Assembly: GCF_003253485.1 (NCBI RefSeq)
Contig: NZ_QKTX01000006.1
Location: forward strand, 203,167-267,166
Source: Algoriphagus aquaeductus
Lineage (GTDB): Bacteria > Bacteroidota > Bacteroidia > Cytophagales > Cyclobacteriaceae
Direction of reading: 5' to 3'
Length of the DNA stretch: 64,000 nucleotides
Both the position numbers and the translations under genes were made by a program. Each line of letters starts with the position of its first letter. The stretch's first letter is position 1. The notes beneath the pieces were generated by a model, which was not told the origin of the DNA, made no database searches, and saw nothing but the letters and a program-made list of their open reading frames with translations. This document shows, in pieces, positions 9,378 through 18,375 of the stretch.

Positions 9378-10526
9378 ATGAACCTCTCTGATTCTCGCCG
9401 GGATTTTATGAAGAAAGCGGCTTTGGCTACCGCAGGAGCCAGTTTGTTGCCGTATTCTTCTTTTTCGGAAGTCAAAAGGAAAAACAAGCTTCCCGCCTGG
9501 AAAGGCTTCAATTTGCTGGACTTTTTCTCCCATAACCCAGATCAGGGAAGGCCAACAAAACCTGCCTACATCCAGTGGATCGCCGATTGGGGCTTTGATT
9601 TTGTCCGGGTTCCGATTTCATATCCCTCCTATTTGAACATCGATCGCAGCAGACCGATTCGGCCGGATGAGGTATTGAATTTTGATGAAAGCCGGTTGGA
9701 AAAAGTAGATGCACTGGTGGAGCGGGCCATCAAGCATGGTCTGCATGTGAGTTTAAACCTACATCGCGCTCCGGGATTCTGCATCAATGCGGGATTTGAG
9801 GAGCCGTATAACCTCTGGAAAGATCAGGAGGCTATGGAAGCCTTTTGTGCGCATTGGGAAATGTGGGCCAAGCGCTATCGGGGAATTTCCTCCAAGAAAC
9901 TCAGCTTTGATCTGGTGAATGAACCGTTTCAGCGGGAAAATCCCAACGATCAGCACAGTCCCGGTGGCCCGGTAGATGTGGTGGACTATCATCGGGTGGC
10001 CAAAGCTGCTTTGGAAACCATTAAATCAGTCAAAAAATCCCGGTTAGTCATTGCGGATGGCAATGGGGGTGGAGGAATAGCCGTGCCGGAATTGGCAGAT
10101 TTGGACTTGTCGCAGAGCTGCCGGGGGTATCATCCTTTTCCGATTTCTCACTACAAAGCCAGCTGGGTTTACAAAGATCCGGAGTCTGTTCCGCCGGTGG
10201 ATTGGCCTTTGCAACAAGGGGAGAATTCACTTGATATAGAGAACATCCGAAAATACTATGCCCCGTGGAAAGCCTTGATTGACCAGGGAGTTGGAGTCCA
10301 CTGTGGGGAATGCGGCTGCTACAATCAGACGCCCCACGAGGTGTTTTTGGCGTGGTTTGGAGATGTCCTGCAGGTGTTGAAAGAAATGGAAGTAGGCTTT
10401 GGAATTTGGGAGTTTTCCGGGGCTTTTGGGGTGCTCAATTCCGGCAGAAAAGACGTGGTTTACGAAGATTGGTATGGAGAAAAGCTCGATCGGAAGTTTT
10501 TGGAGTTGTTGAAGGCGCAGATTTAG
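9378..10526 (+). CDS. Tat-exported glycoside hydrolase family 5 (cellulase-like)
   Basis: A 382-residue (beta/alpha)8 endoglucanase-type enzyme. The N-terminus has a twin-arginine signal (SRRDFMKK, residues 7-14) and a hydrophobic Ala-rich stretch, so it is exported folded. GH5 landmarks: GFNLLDFF near residue 40, WGFDFVRVPISYP (strand 2), the acid/base in DLVNEP (Glu182) and the nucleophile in VHCGECG (Glu311). Near the C-terminus WEFSGAFGVLNSGR supplies a substrate-stacking Trp region. Length fits a single catalytic domain without a binding module. It stands alone between repeat-rich gaps. Specificity (cellulose, mannan or another beta-glycan) cannot be told. Confidence 0.85.
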   Translation: MNLSDSRRDFMKKAALATAGASLLPYSSFSEVKRKNKLPAWKGFNLLDFFSHNPDQGRPTKPAYIQWIADWGFDFVRVPISYPSYLNIDRSRPIRPDEVLNFDESRLEKVDALVERAIKHGLHVSLNLHRAPGFCINAGFEEPYNLWKDQEAMEAFCAHWEMWAKRYRGISSKKLSFDLVNEPFQRENPNDQHSPGGPVDVVDYHRVAKAALETIKSVKKSRLVIADGNGGGGIAVPELADLDLSQSCRGYHPFPISHYKASWVYKDPESVPPVDWPLQQGENSLDIENIRKYYAPWKALIDQGVGVHCGECGCYNQTPHEVFLAWFGDVLQVLKEMEVGFGIWEFSGAFGVLNSGRKDVVYEDWYGEKLDRKFLELLKAQI

Positions 10527-10600
10527 GTGCTAGGGATTTTATTTTTTCGTTTTGTCATATAAATGAAACTTTCAGCCGATTAATCTTATAAAATGAGATT

Positions 10601-11770
10601 ATGGTAAAATTAATTTTTGCGCTTGCTTTTTCATTCCTCCTATATAGCTGCAATTCATCCTCTGACTTGATTACTTCCCAGACCAAAGAAGTTCAATTTC
10701 AACTGCTGGACTCCATTCTAGTCGAGTCACTCTCGGAATTGTATTTGGTAGACCGGAAAGCTGAAACCGGCGAACTTTTATTCAAAGAGAAACAGCTCAA
10801 GGAGATTCTGTTGACTGACTCGAAGGGTAAGGTGCTACTCAAACCCAATTTAAAAGGTGAGGGACCCAGTCAAGTGGCCCAACCTTGGGAATTGGCATTT
10901 TGGGGAAATGGAATAGCAATCAAGGAAATCTCACAGGAGATGCGAGTGCATTTTTTTAATTCCTCCATGGAAAAAATCCGCAGGTCCGAACCCTTAGCTG
11001 AAGGAATTAATATGCTGGAAGTGGCCCCGCTGAGAAATCAATTTAAAGCAGTTGAAATTGACGGGAAAACCCTGCTCATTGGAGCAGATGCTAATGCGGT
11101 AACTCCCAAACTGATGGGGAAAGATTTCCAGAATTCGAATTTCTACTCCCTTGCTGAGTCCGGATTTATCATAGATTCCCAGACAGGAGTTAGTCAAAAA
11201 ATCAACCTGTATCCGGATTCTTGGCTGCCCAGAAAAGAAGGGCGATGGGTAGGCATGGCCACTCCGTTTTTTACTGGTACTACGAAAAGCCAGCTCGTTG
11301 CAGTTCTTCCTCGGATTGGAGATCAATTGTTTTTATTCAAGTTGCGTGGTAATGAACTGATTCCGTACCAGGAAGTCCTGATCAATCATCCTGACCGAAA
11401 ACGAAATTTGGAGTTTAATGTAGAGGATGAACCACTCCTATATCCAGGGTTTTTCGATTTGAAGGCTGGTGGGACGATTTTCTTAGCACATTTTTATACG
11501 GAGGTTCCTCGGGAGCCATATTTGGCCATGAAAAACGGGAAAGTAAATACTAGCCGAAATCCAGAATTTGCAGCGCTTTTGAAAAATTATCGGAAATCCA
11601 GATATCTATTGATTGATGAAAAAGGAAATCAATCTCCAATCACCAAATTGCCGATCGAAGGCGATATTCATTATATCGATCAAGAGGATGTGATTTATAT
11701 CAAGCCCGATAGCGAAGTCGAAAAGGATTACAATGTGTTTTACAGATATAAAATCTTTTTTAAAAACTAA
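10601..11770 (+). CDS. Lipoprotein of unknown function, propeller-like
   Basis: A 389-residue protein with a signal peptide and lipobox LLYSC (Cys16). The body has repeated beta-rich segments and an early GEGPSQVAQPWEL stretch like the GEGPxE segment seen in BF3164-type six-bladed propeller lipoproteins of Bacteroidota, so a propeller fold is my best guess. No catalytic residues are apparent. It is composed like its chromosomal neighbours, unlike the AT-rich propeller genes at 120 and 45516. It converges on the next gene with only two bases between the stop codons. Function unknown. Confidence 0.7.
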   Translation: MVKLIFALAFSFLLYSCNSSSDLITSQTKEVQFQLLDSILVESLSELYLVDRKAETGELLFKEKQLKEILLTDSKGKVLLKPNLKGEGPSQVAQPWELAFWGNGIAIKEISQEMRVHFFNSSMEKIRRSEPLAEGINMLEVAPLRNQFKAVEIDGKTLLIGADANAVTPKLMGKDFQNSNFYSLAESGFIIDSQTGVSQKINLYPDSWLPRKEGRWVGMATPFFTGTTKSQLVAVLPRIGDQLFLFKLRGNELIPYQEVLINHPDRKRNLEFNVEDEPLLYPGFFDLKAGGTIFLAHFYTEVPREPYLAMKNGKVNTSRNPEFAALLKNYRKSRYLLIDEKGNQSPITKLPIEGDIHYIDQEDVIYIKPDSEVEKDYNVFYRYKIFFKN

Positions 11771-11772
11771 TC

Positions 11773-12474
11773 CTACCGAAACACATCATATACTAAAAAT
11801 CCAACAGACAAAGTCACCATTTCAAGAGGTGATCTTCGCACCTGGTAGTCAAAAGTCCCGCCTCCATTTGGCAAAGGATTAAAGGTTGCATCTCCTTTGG
11901 TGAGGAATTCTGCTGATGGGCCCGTTTGGTAATTGGCTTTAAACTCAAACACTAAGCCAGGGCTGGATGGGATGGGGATCTGAACTCCAGTCCCAAAGCT
12001 ATAGGAGACAGACCAATCCTCTCGATCTTTTCCTGCCTCAAGGGTTTCTTCGGAAAGGATACTTTCACGGATTTTGTACCGGGTGTAAAGGTAATTGGCT
12101 CCAAATTTTGCTTCGACAAAGGGCATCACTTTTCCCTGTGGTCTGAGTATATATCGCATAACCAACATTCCTGTTGCGATATTGTTATTCCTTCGAAGCC
12201 TTAGCTCATCAGAAAATCCCTCATAGAGGTCCGTTCTTCGTTCCAGTTTACTTCCATAGATCCCATAGCCAAGCTCGATTCCGAGTTGGATTGGGGCGGT
12301 TCGTTCTTCATGGAGAATAATTCCCGATAAGGTGGGAAAGAATAGGCCTCCGGTTTCATGATTAAGACGTCCATTGGCTATCCCTCCATTGAAATGGCCT
12401 CCTGCGATGAAAAACTGAGCTTGGGCTGCCCATCCCACTGAGAAAAAGATAAGGGTAAGAAAAATACTTTTCAT
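11773..12474 (-). CDS. Outer membrane beta-barrel protein
   Basis: A 233-residue exported protein: signal peptide MKSIFLTLIFFSVGWAAQAQ, then alternating Gly/aromatic strands (IELGYGIYG, FVEAKFGANYLYTRY, FGTGVQIPI, FEFKANYQ) typical of small porin-like barrels. It ends in VTLSVGFLVYDVF plus Arg, close to the terminal aromatic signature recognised by the BAM complex. No enzymatic motif is visible, so a structural or binding role in the outer membrane is likely. Its upstream side is filled by long palindromic repeats (12617-12852). Convergent with the lipoprotein gene at 10601. Confidence 0.75.
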   Translation of the reverse strand: MKSIFLTLIFFSVGWAAQAQFFIAGGHFNGGIANGRLNHETGGLFFPTLSGIILHEERTAPIQLGIELGYGIYGSKLERRTDLYEGFSDELRLRRNNNIATGMLVMRYILRPQGKVMPFVEAKFGANYLYTRYKIRESILSEETLEAGKDREDWSVSYSFGTGVQIPIPSSPGLVFEFKANYQTGPSAEFLTKGDATFNPLPNGGGTFDYQVRRSPLEMVTLSVGFLVYDVFR

Positions 12475-12616
12475 ATGCGGAGTTTTCCCTTTTTACGTGC
12501 ATTGTATCTTTTGGGGTTGCTGGAAAAGTCATCGAGACTGATCGAGTATTTCCAAAAAGCCTTTTAGTCCAATCACACGGACATTTTTTTGCCAGTTCCT
12601 TCGATTTTCTTTTTGT

Positions 12617-12686
12617 CATCCCCGATATTTTAAAAATAATTTTTAAAATATCGGGGATGATTTAGTTTCAAATAATTGAAAATCAA
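12617..12686. repeat. Structured repeat copy 1: 43-nt hairpin plus conserved tail
   Basis: Positions 12617-12659 form a perfect inverted repeat: 21-base arms beginning CATCCCCGATATTTT around a single central A at 12638; one further T-A pair outside makes 22. Ten bases later comes AAATaaTTGAAAATCAA (12670-12686). A second copy at 12747-12816 has the same hairpin length (43), the same 10-base gap and the same tail, yet a largely different stem sequence. This lies in the 454-base gap upstream of the minus-strand barrel gene (ending 12474), a gap in which I found no gene. Confidence 0.8.
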
Positions 12687-12746
12687 TCAGTAAAATCATT
12701 TTGTAAAGAAATTGTCAGGATTCATTCTAAGGATATCTCCTTTCTC

Positions 12747-12816
12747 CATCCCTGCAAATCTAAAATTCAAATTTAGATTTGTAGGGATGTTTTTTTTGTA
12801 AATGGTTGAAAATCAA
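12747..12816. repeat. Structured repeat copy 2: hairpin with changed but still paired stem
   Basis: Arms 12747-12764 (CATCCCTGCAAATCTAAA) and 12772-12789 pair over 18 positions with one G-T wobble; the loop is 7 bases with a TTCAA core. The tail AAATggTTGAAAATCAA follows after 10 bases at 12800-12816, matching copy 1 in 15 of 17 positions. Outer CATCCC/GGGATG ends are the same in both copies while the inner stem differs with compensating changes. It is a dispersed repeat rather than a terminator, as neither strand shows a coding gene ending here. Confidence 0.8.
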
Positions 12817-12823
12817 CAAAAAA

Positions 12824-12852
12824 ACCTTCCAGGTTTTCAAAACCTGGAAGGT
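12824..12852. repeat. Perfect 14-bp palindrome with TTTTCAAAA core
   Basis: ACCTTCCAGGTTTT (12824-12837) and its exact complement (12839-12852) flank a single C. The same design (long arms, TTTCAAA-like centre) recurs at 25214-25246, 57316-57348 and 54236-54267 with different arm sequences. Such AACCTnnnAGGTT-type palindromes are frequent between genes in Bacteroidota. It could also act as a bidirectional terminator, but there is no nearby gene end on the plus strand. Confidence 0.7.
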
Positions 12853-12865
12853 CTGGACTACCCGC

Positions 12866-12896
12866 AAAAAAATCCCGAACATTTTCATGTCCGGGA
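12866..12896 (-). terminator. Rho-independent terminator of the Gfo/Idh/MocA gene at 12929
   Basis: Stem TCCCGAACAT (12873-12882) pairs with ATGTCCGGGA (12887-12896), one mismatch, four-base loop. Read on the minus strand, the stem is followed by seven T (complement of A at 12866-12872). It lies about 30 bases past the stop of the minus-strand oxidoreductase. Confidence 0.75.
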
Positions 12897-12928
12897 CTCA
12901 TTCTCTTAATCTCTTATTCTCTCATATC

Positions 12929-14296
12929 TTAAACCTTATTCGGCTCCGGATGCAGCCAAGGTCCTCGATAGGGTCTTCGGAGTTTGGCAGTTGCTTCGGG
13001 ATCGTTGAGTACCGTCATGGTTTTGGGGTCGTATCGGAGAGGTCGGCCTCCGAGTTCCATGGAGATATTGGCTAGGATACAAGACGCTGTGGAGATATGC
13101 CCTTCTTCGACATCAGCCACGGGCAGAGTGTCCTTGTCGATAGCTTCCAGCCAGTTTTTCATGTGAAGACGGGTGGCCGGAGCAGCATTGAGCTCGATGC
13201 GGTCTTCGGTCAGGTCTTCCGGATATTGCTCTCGCTCAAATACGCAATCGAAGTGGATTTTTTCTTCCTTGGCATCGTAGGGGAAATAGTCTGCCTGCAT
13301 GGTGCTGCCTGCGAGCATTCCGTTTTCCCCATAGATCTTGAAGGACCATGGATATTCCGGGTCAGGTGCATTGCCCCAAGTACGATGCTGCCACACCACT
13401 TGTAGCTCAGGAAATTCAAAAATGGCAGTCTGTGTATCGGCGATGTTGGATTTACCTTCCTTTTGGACGTAAATACCCCCAGTCGACGTGATCTGAGTTG
13501 GCCAACCGAGTTTCAGCATCCAGCGAACGGTGTCCAACATGTGCACACACATGTCACCGGTGATGCCGTTGCCGTATTCCATAAAGGTTCTCCACCAGCG
13601 AATATGCGGCAGTCCATCGTAGGGACGCATCGGCGCAGGTCCAGTCCACATTTCGTAATCGAAAAAGTCAGGGACTGGCTCCACGGCAGGATTTCCATTG
13701 GCTCGCATGTGGAAGTAGCAGCAAACTTCGGCATGACTGATTTTGCCCAACTTTCCGGTATCAATGATCTGTTTTTTGGCTTCGATCAGGTGAGGCGTGC
13801 TTTTGCGCTGCGTGCCGATTTGGCATTTGCGATTGTACTTTCGGGCTGCAGCCAATATCGCTTCTCCTTCGATCACATCGACAGAAATCGGCTTTTGCAA
13901 ATAGACATGAGCACCGGATTTCAAAGCTTCGATAGCCTGTAGCGCATGCCAGTGATCCGGCGAACCGATCAGCACGAGGTCGCATTTGTGTTTCTTGAGG
14001 AGTTCGCGATAGTCTCCAAACAGCTCAGGAACTTTCTTTGATTTCTGGCGCTGGGCGACGAGGTCTCCTGCGGCTTTGAGCAGATTTTTATCGACATCGC
14101 AGAGCGCGACTACTTCCACATCGGCTACTTGGATCAGTCGTAAAAGGTCGGATTTGCCATACCAACCGGTACCGATCAGGGCGACTTTGAGCGGGCCTTC
14201 TGCGTCTTTGAAGTCCATGCCAAACAGGCCAAAACTGGCCAAAGTCATCATGGCGCTGGAGCCTTTGATGAAATCTCGTCGATTCAGTTGATTCAT
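12929..14296 (-). CDS. Tat-exported Gfo/Idh/MocA-family oxidoreductase (first of three)
   Basis: A 455-residue NAD(P)-dependent sugar or cyclitol oxidoreductase. The twin-arginine signal LNRRDFIKG starts at residue 4, so it is exported with cofactor bound. The Rossmann motif is ALIGTGWYG (Gly42-Gly47). The conserved EKP lysine motif appears as YLQKPIS, with Gln replacing Glu but Lys kept. The C-terminal beta-sheet domain contains long insertions (FDYEMWTGPAPMRPYDGLPHIRWWR), a form common in exported Bacteroidota and Planctomycetes members. It is monocistronic with its own terminator. The substrate is unknown. The same superfamily occurs at 52544 and 59258. Confidence 0.88.
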   Translation of the reverse strand: MNQLNRRDFIKGSSAMMTLASFGLFGMDFKDAEGPLKVALIGTGWYGKSDLLRLIQVADVEVVALCDVDKNLLKAAGDLVAQRQKSKKVPELFGDYRELLKKHKCDLVLIGSPDHWHALQAIEALKSGAHVYLQKPISVDVIEGEAILAAARKYNRKCQIGTQRKSTPHLIEAKKQIIDTGKLGKISHAEVCCYFHMRANGNPAVEPVPDFFDYEMWTGPAPMRPYDGLPHIRWWRTFMEYGNGITGDMCVHMLDTVRWMLKLGWPTQITSTGGIYVQKEGKSNIADTQTAIFEFPELQVVWQHRTWGNAPDPEYPWSFKIYGENGMLAGSTMQADYFPYDAKEEKIHFDCVFEREQYPEDLTEDRIELNAAPATRLHMKNWLEAIDKDTLPVADVEEGHISTASCILANISMELGGRPLRYDPKTMTVLNDPEATAKLRRPYRGPWLHPEPNKV

Positions 14297-14395
14297 AGGT
14301 TTTTGGGTTAAGGAGTGAGGATTTCAAGATACAAAAAGGAAGATCAGATACAAACCTACCTTGGATAATCGGATCAGATATGGACCTGATAGGAA

Positions 14396-16483
14396 TTATC
14401 TCTTTCCGGGGTGGTAAACCCGGACTGCACTTTTCAGGACTTGATCCTTGTCCAAGGTCATTGGCTTCAAGTCTCGTTTGACAAATCGCTCCATCTGATC
14501 GGCATAGTGGGGCGATTCGGGTCGGTTGCTCGCACCATAGACATTGATGGACTCAAGGATGGGAAGCCCTTCCCCGAATCTTGCCATGAGAATATAGGAT
14601 TCGCCTTGCACTGCTTTTCTGCGGCCTTTTTCCCAAGGGGTAGAGCGGATTGCCGCCAAGACATCATCCAAGCCCCAAAGCGGAAGGGATTTTTTTCCCC
14701 TGATGAGCCGCTGATAGTCTCCGAGTGCCACCAATTCTTTTCCAAAATGGGTTTCAAAATGCTTTTTCGCCGCTCTCAATCCCTGCACGGCTTCTTCTTT
14801 GGTCAGCACGGTTTCAAAACTTCTTCCAGATTTGGCAAACTCATCCCACCAATAGTAATACACAAAGGCAAAAAGGGCAGCCCCTTCACTGTCGGCGGAA
14901 GCTTCTTTGTTCCAGTTTTTCAGGGCCTTAATCTGCTTTTCTATTTCTGGATAGTCCGCCGAATCCAGCCCAAAAAGCGAACTCAGATCCGTGCGGAAAG
15001 CCAAGTTTTGGGGTAGAGTCTGGTCAAACTTGATTCGCTCAAACTGCTCCCAGGAAATTCTACCTGTGTCGGACATTAGTTCCCGAAATCTCAGGGAACG
15101 GTTATTGTCCAGGAGGTCAAAGCCCATTTCGATGGGGTAATTTTCCGGGAAAAGATTGTCCTCAAATGCACTCGCCTTGAAGGGAGAATGGTTGGTGTTG
15201 TAGAGGTAGCCGGAGGGCGGGTTGACTTGCTGGGGAAGTTCCGAAAAGGCATGATACGCTGTCCAAAGGGTCTTTTTAGTATTGCCCGGGACTGTTCCGC
15301 TGTAATCAAAACCAGGAGTTCGCTTAGGCAAAAGTCCATTGCTGACATAAAAGATCGTGTCGTATTTGTCGGCATAGACGGTATTGAAATTGGTGAGCTG
15401 CATGGATGACATGGCGGCTTTCCACTCGGAGAAATTCTTCGCCTTGTTCATTCTCCACCATTGCTCGGGTGCTCCGACTCGGTCCAAAGCTCCAAACCGA
15501 ATCGCAAATGCGCCTTGCTCGGTGACTAAAGTTGGGCCATAGATGGACTTCCAAACCTTTTTCGGCACAGGCAAGGTAATCCAGTCCCACAGCCGGACTT
15601 TCAGCCAGACGATGTGGGATTCCAATTCCAGCCATTCTCCGTCCACGCGATATTCGTTCCCATCTTCCGAATTGATTTCCAACTGGTATAGATCCAGAAA
15701 GTCAGGAGAATTCACCGTATGCGCCCAGCCCAAGTGTTCGTTTGCTCCGTGGAAAATCATCGCTCCTCCCGGAAACAATCCTCCCAGGATATTCCAGCCC
15801 TCTACGGAATGGAGATGTGCCTCGTACCAAGCCACCGGCCCTTCGAGTGGCTGATGGGAATTGATAGCTAGAAAGGCTTCTCCGGAATCTGTCCGGGTAG
15901 GATGGATGGCGATGGCATTGGATCCTTTTGGCAAAGTGTCCTCGGGAATGAGATCCACATTTCCGCCTACAATCGCCTGAACCGCTCGGTCTGCTCCGGA
16001 CATTTGGGCTAGGGAAAGAATATAGGCGGAGATGATTTCCTTGGGATTGATCGGGAAAGCCGGGCCGTAGAGCACTTCCTCGGGGTGATGATAGGCGTAA
16101 TCATTGAGTCCGGCAGCGTAGCCTTCCAAGACTTTTTTGAAATCTGGAGAAAAGCTGGAGTCGTATTTTTCTCGCGCGATTTCTCGGGTTTCGAGGAGGT
16201 GAACAAAAAAGTCAATTCCCGCACCCTGCTCTCCAAAAACTCTTCCAGCCAAGGCTTTTCCCGCCAAAACCGTCTTTTGGATTGTCTCAAAATCATCTTC
16301 CGAATGAGCCCAAGCCAGTCCATAGGCTACATCGGCATCGGTTTTTCCAAAAATATGCGGTACTCCAAACTCGTCACGGGCGATTTCTACCTGGGTAGTA
16401 TCCCAATCGGAAGGTTTGAGTACGCGCTGACAACTGAGGAAGGAAGCAAATAGGAATAGGAAAGGAAGGATTCTGAGCTTCAT
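14396..16483 (-). CDS. Penicillin acylase-family N-terminal nucleophile hydrolase (lipoprotein)
   Basis: A 695-residue member of the penicillin/acyl-homoserine-lactone acylase family, which cleaves amides after autocatalytic release of a catalytic Ser at the beta-chain N-terminus. I place the start at 16483, 12 codons inside the longest frame, because it gives a clean lipoprotein signal (MKLRILPFLFLFASFLSC). The alpha-chain shows the ARDEFGVPHIFG and AYGLAWAHSEDDF signatures. The cleavage site is KG/SNAIAI, making Ser188 the nucleophile. HLGWAHTVNSPDFLDLY and the later NTNHSPF segments fit the oxyanion-hole and Asn residues. Substrate could be antibiotics, acyl-homoserine lactones or peptides; it cannot be resolved here. 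Confidence 0.87.
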   Translation of the reverse strand: MKLRILPFLFLFASFLSCQRVLKPSDWDTTQVEIARDEFGVPHIFGKTDADVAYGLAWAHSEDDFETIQKTVLAGKALAGRVFGEQGAGIDFFVHLLETREIAREKYDSSFSPDFKKVLEGYAAGLNDYAYHHPEEVLYGPAFPINPKEIISAYILSLAQMSGADRAVQAIVGGNVDLIPEDTLPKGSNAIAIHPTRTDSGEAFLAINSHQPLEGPVAWYEAHLHSVEGWNILGGLFPGGAMIFHGANEHLGWAHTVNSPDFLDLYQLEINSEDGNEYRVDGEWLELESHIVWLKVRLWDWITLPVPKKVWKSIYGPTLVTEQGAFAIRFGALDRVGAPEQWWRMNKAKNFSEWKAAMSSMQLTNFNTVYADKYDTIFYVSNGLLPKRTPGFDYSGTVPGNTKKTLWTAYHAFSELPQQVNPPSGYLYNTNHSPFKASAFEDNLFPENYPIEMGFDLLDNNRSLRFRELMSDTGRISWEQFERIKFDQTLPQNLAFRTDLSSLFGLDSADYPEIEKQIKALKNWNKEASADSEGAALFAFVYYYWWDEFAKSGRSFETVLTKEEAVQGLRAAKKHFETHFGKELVALGDYQRLIRGKKSLPLWGLDDVLAAIRSTPWEKGRRKAVQGESYILMARFGEGLPILESINVYGASNRPESPHYADQMERFVKRDLKPMTLDKDQVLKSAVRVYHPGKR

Positions 16484-16596
16484 GAATATCGGGCGGAAAT
16501 AGAAACTCAAGAATAACAAAAAAGCCGACTAATTGGCAGACAATTGAGGGGGATTAAACACTTTTCTCTATTCGTTCAGAGAGAGTCAGAATCTAT

Positions 16597-18270
16597 TTAT
16601 CTGAATTCATAATCCACTCCACTTACCTGGGTCAGCAAGGTGGCCGGGGCATCAAGTGCCACGGCAGAATTGGGAGGTGTTGGGGTAACAGGGGAGTTTT
16701 TGGCCAAATAGCTTTTCATCGCTTGATGCAGGGTGAAAGGAGTATTTTCGGTTTCTTTTACCCCACGGAATCTGCACAGCATGTCATCCGGATCTCCATC
16801 GCGTTCGCAGGCACAGATTTTATATACTTTCTCCATGTCGAGGTTTTTGCCATGAACCAGTGCTGATTGGACCCGCTGACCTTCTTCTCCAAACGCGTTG
16901 AATTTTACTTCCATGCCTTTGAATTTGATCACCCAGCCTCCGAATCGTTTGGAAGCATCGGCTGCAAACACGTTGTTAAGCTCCCTTTCGAGCCATTCTT
17001 TGATCTGCTTTCCGGTGACTTTGCCTGTTCGGATGGTACTGTCCACAGGAAGCATGTCGAAAATGAACCCGTTGGTGATCGGAATATTTCCGGTTTGGTC
17101 CGGAGTGGACCGAGGCGGACAGAATCTGAACCCGTTGGAAAGCACGATGTCCACATCCGGAACTTGCCAATTAATAGCGTTCAAAATCATGGTATCTATC
17201 GTATTTTCGATTACGAAGTAGCGATAAAGCGGAATAGTACTGTAGCCAACCACTTTCTGGATGTCCTCCAAATAGGGGCCTTCATACTTGGCTATGACCT
17301 CCTTCATCACTTTGGATTCGGGGTATTTTTTGGAATCCACCTCCAAGAGCTCATAGCGGTCGCTGACCACTTTTCCGTTTTCGATTTTGAGCTCAAGGTT
17401 GCCGACAAAAGATCCGAAAGCACCGGGCTCCACTACTTTGGCGTACTTAGCCTGTATCGGTTTTCTGACCCGCTCGTGCGTATCCCCACCCAAAATGTAA
17501 TCCACTCCCTCGCAGGCGGGCAGATTGGCCAAATGAATCTGCTGGGAAAGTCCCAAGTGCGCTACAATGGCTACGAAGGCACATTTTTCCTGATTTCTAA
17601 GCACATCGACATAGTGAGCGAGGTTGTCTTCAGGCTTGGTGTAAATGATTCCTTTGCTGTAGTTTGGAGACTGACGGATGGGCACCAAGTGATCGGTATA
17701 GCCCAAAAAACCGATTTTCACCCCATTTACCGTCCAGATATGGTAAGGAGGGAAAATCAATTCGCCTCTTTTACCTTCACCCAAATCATGATACATATTC
17801 GCACAAACCTTGGGCGCAGTCAATGAGCCCATGAGATGTTGCATGGACTTTTTATAATAGATCACCTCCCAATTCCCAGGAAGATAGAGGTCGTAATCCA
17901 GTGCATTCAATATTGGCACCATGGCTTCACCGGTGGTTTTTACCGAGAGCTCTGAGCCCTGAAACATATCTCCCGTATCGATCAAGAAGCTGTGGTTCAT
18001 TTTTTCGCGATGCTGATCCAGAAAAGTTTTCAAGTGAGCATATCCGCCGGTTTTTCGGAATACTGATTTCCCATTTTCCCAAAATAGCTCATCGTGTGCG
18101 TGGATCTGGCAATGCACATCGGTGGTCTGAAGGATGTTGAGGGTGAAAGAAGTGGGATTCTCTTTAGGGTTTTTTCGTGTGATTGAGGAGGCTTCAGCAA
18201 AAGATGCCAATCCTGTACTTGCTCCCAGGGCTCCGAGTTGAGCAATGAATTTTCTTCTCGAGGACTTCAT
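16597..18270 (-). CDS. Tat-exported metallophosphatase, 5'-nucleotidase/SoxB-like
   Basis: A 557-residue two-domain enzyme: calcineurin-like metal-binding N-terminal domain and 5'-nucleotidase C-terminal domain (about 350-540). A Tat signal (SRRKFIAQLG) starts the protein. Metal ligands include Asp51 and His53 (TTDVHCQ), Asp98/Asp101 (LIDTGDMF), AHLG and GGDTHERV. The GNHE motif reads GNWE (132-135): the catalytic His of nucleotidases is replaced by Trp, which I recall also for the SoxB thiosulfohydrolase branch. It may therefore hydrolyse sulfur esters or an unusual substrate rather than nucleotides (inference). A Crp/Fnr-like site sits 84 bases upstream and the neighbour upstream encodes a cytochrome c. 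Confidence 0.85.
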   Translation of the reverse strand: MKSSRRKFIAQLGALGASTGLASFAEASSITRKNPKENPTSFTLNILQTTDVHCQIHAHDELFWENGKSVFRKTGGYAHLKTFLDQHREKMNHSFLIDTGDMFQGSELSVKTTGEAMVPILNALDYDLYLPGNWEVIYYKKSMQHLMGSLTAPKVCANMYHDLGEGKRGELIFPPYHIWTVNGVKIGFLGYTDHLVPIRQSPNYSKGIIYTKPEDNLAHYVDVLRNQEKCAFVAIVAHLGLSQQIHLANLPACEGVDYILGGDTHERVRKPIQAKYAKVVEPGAFGSFVGNLELKIENGKVVSDRYELLEVDSKKYPESKVMKEVIAKYEGPYLEDIQKVVGYSTIPLYRYFVIENTIDTMILNAINWQVPDVDIVLSNGFRFCPPRSTPDQTGNIPITNGFIFDMLPVDSTIRTGKVTGKQIKEWLERELNNVFAADASKRFGGWVIKFKGMEVKFNAFGEEGQRVQSALVHGKNLDMEKVYKICACERDGDPDDMLCRFRGVKETENTPFTLHQAMKSYLAKNSPVTPTPPNSAVALDAPATLLTQVSGVDYEFR

Positions 18271-18353
18271 GGGTAGGCTATTTTGTTCGGGATTAAAAAG
18301 GGAAAATTTTTTCCAATCTTCTCAAAAATAAGAAGCTGTATAATGTCAAATTG

Positions 18354-18371
18354 GTGACAGGAGTCACAAAA
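18354..18371 (-). promoter_or_regulatory. Candidate Crp/Fnr-family operator
   Basis: GTGAcaggagTCACAAAA: a GTGA-N6-TCAC dyad between the metallophosphatase start (18270) and the preceding terminator. An almost identical string, GTGAtaaaagTCACAAAA, lies at 49703-49720 at a similar distance upstream of hsp20, in the same orientation relative to its gene. That agreement is the main evidence; the regulator is not in this window. Confidence 0.45.
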
Positions 18372-18375
18372 CCAC

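Noticed and set aside
12806-13075. Plus-strand frame of 89 codons
   Set aside because: It covers a palindromic repeat, the terminator and the 3' end of the oppositely oriented oxidoreductase.
16867-17826. Plus-strand open frame of 319 codons opposite the metallophosphatase
   Set aside because: The minus strand carries all metal-binding motifs and a Tat signal; the plus-strand frame has no family features.
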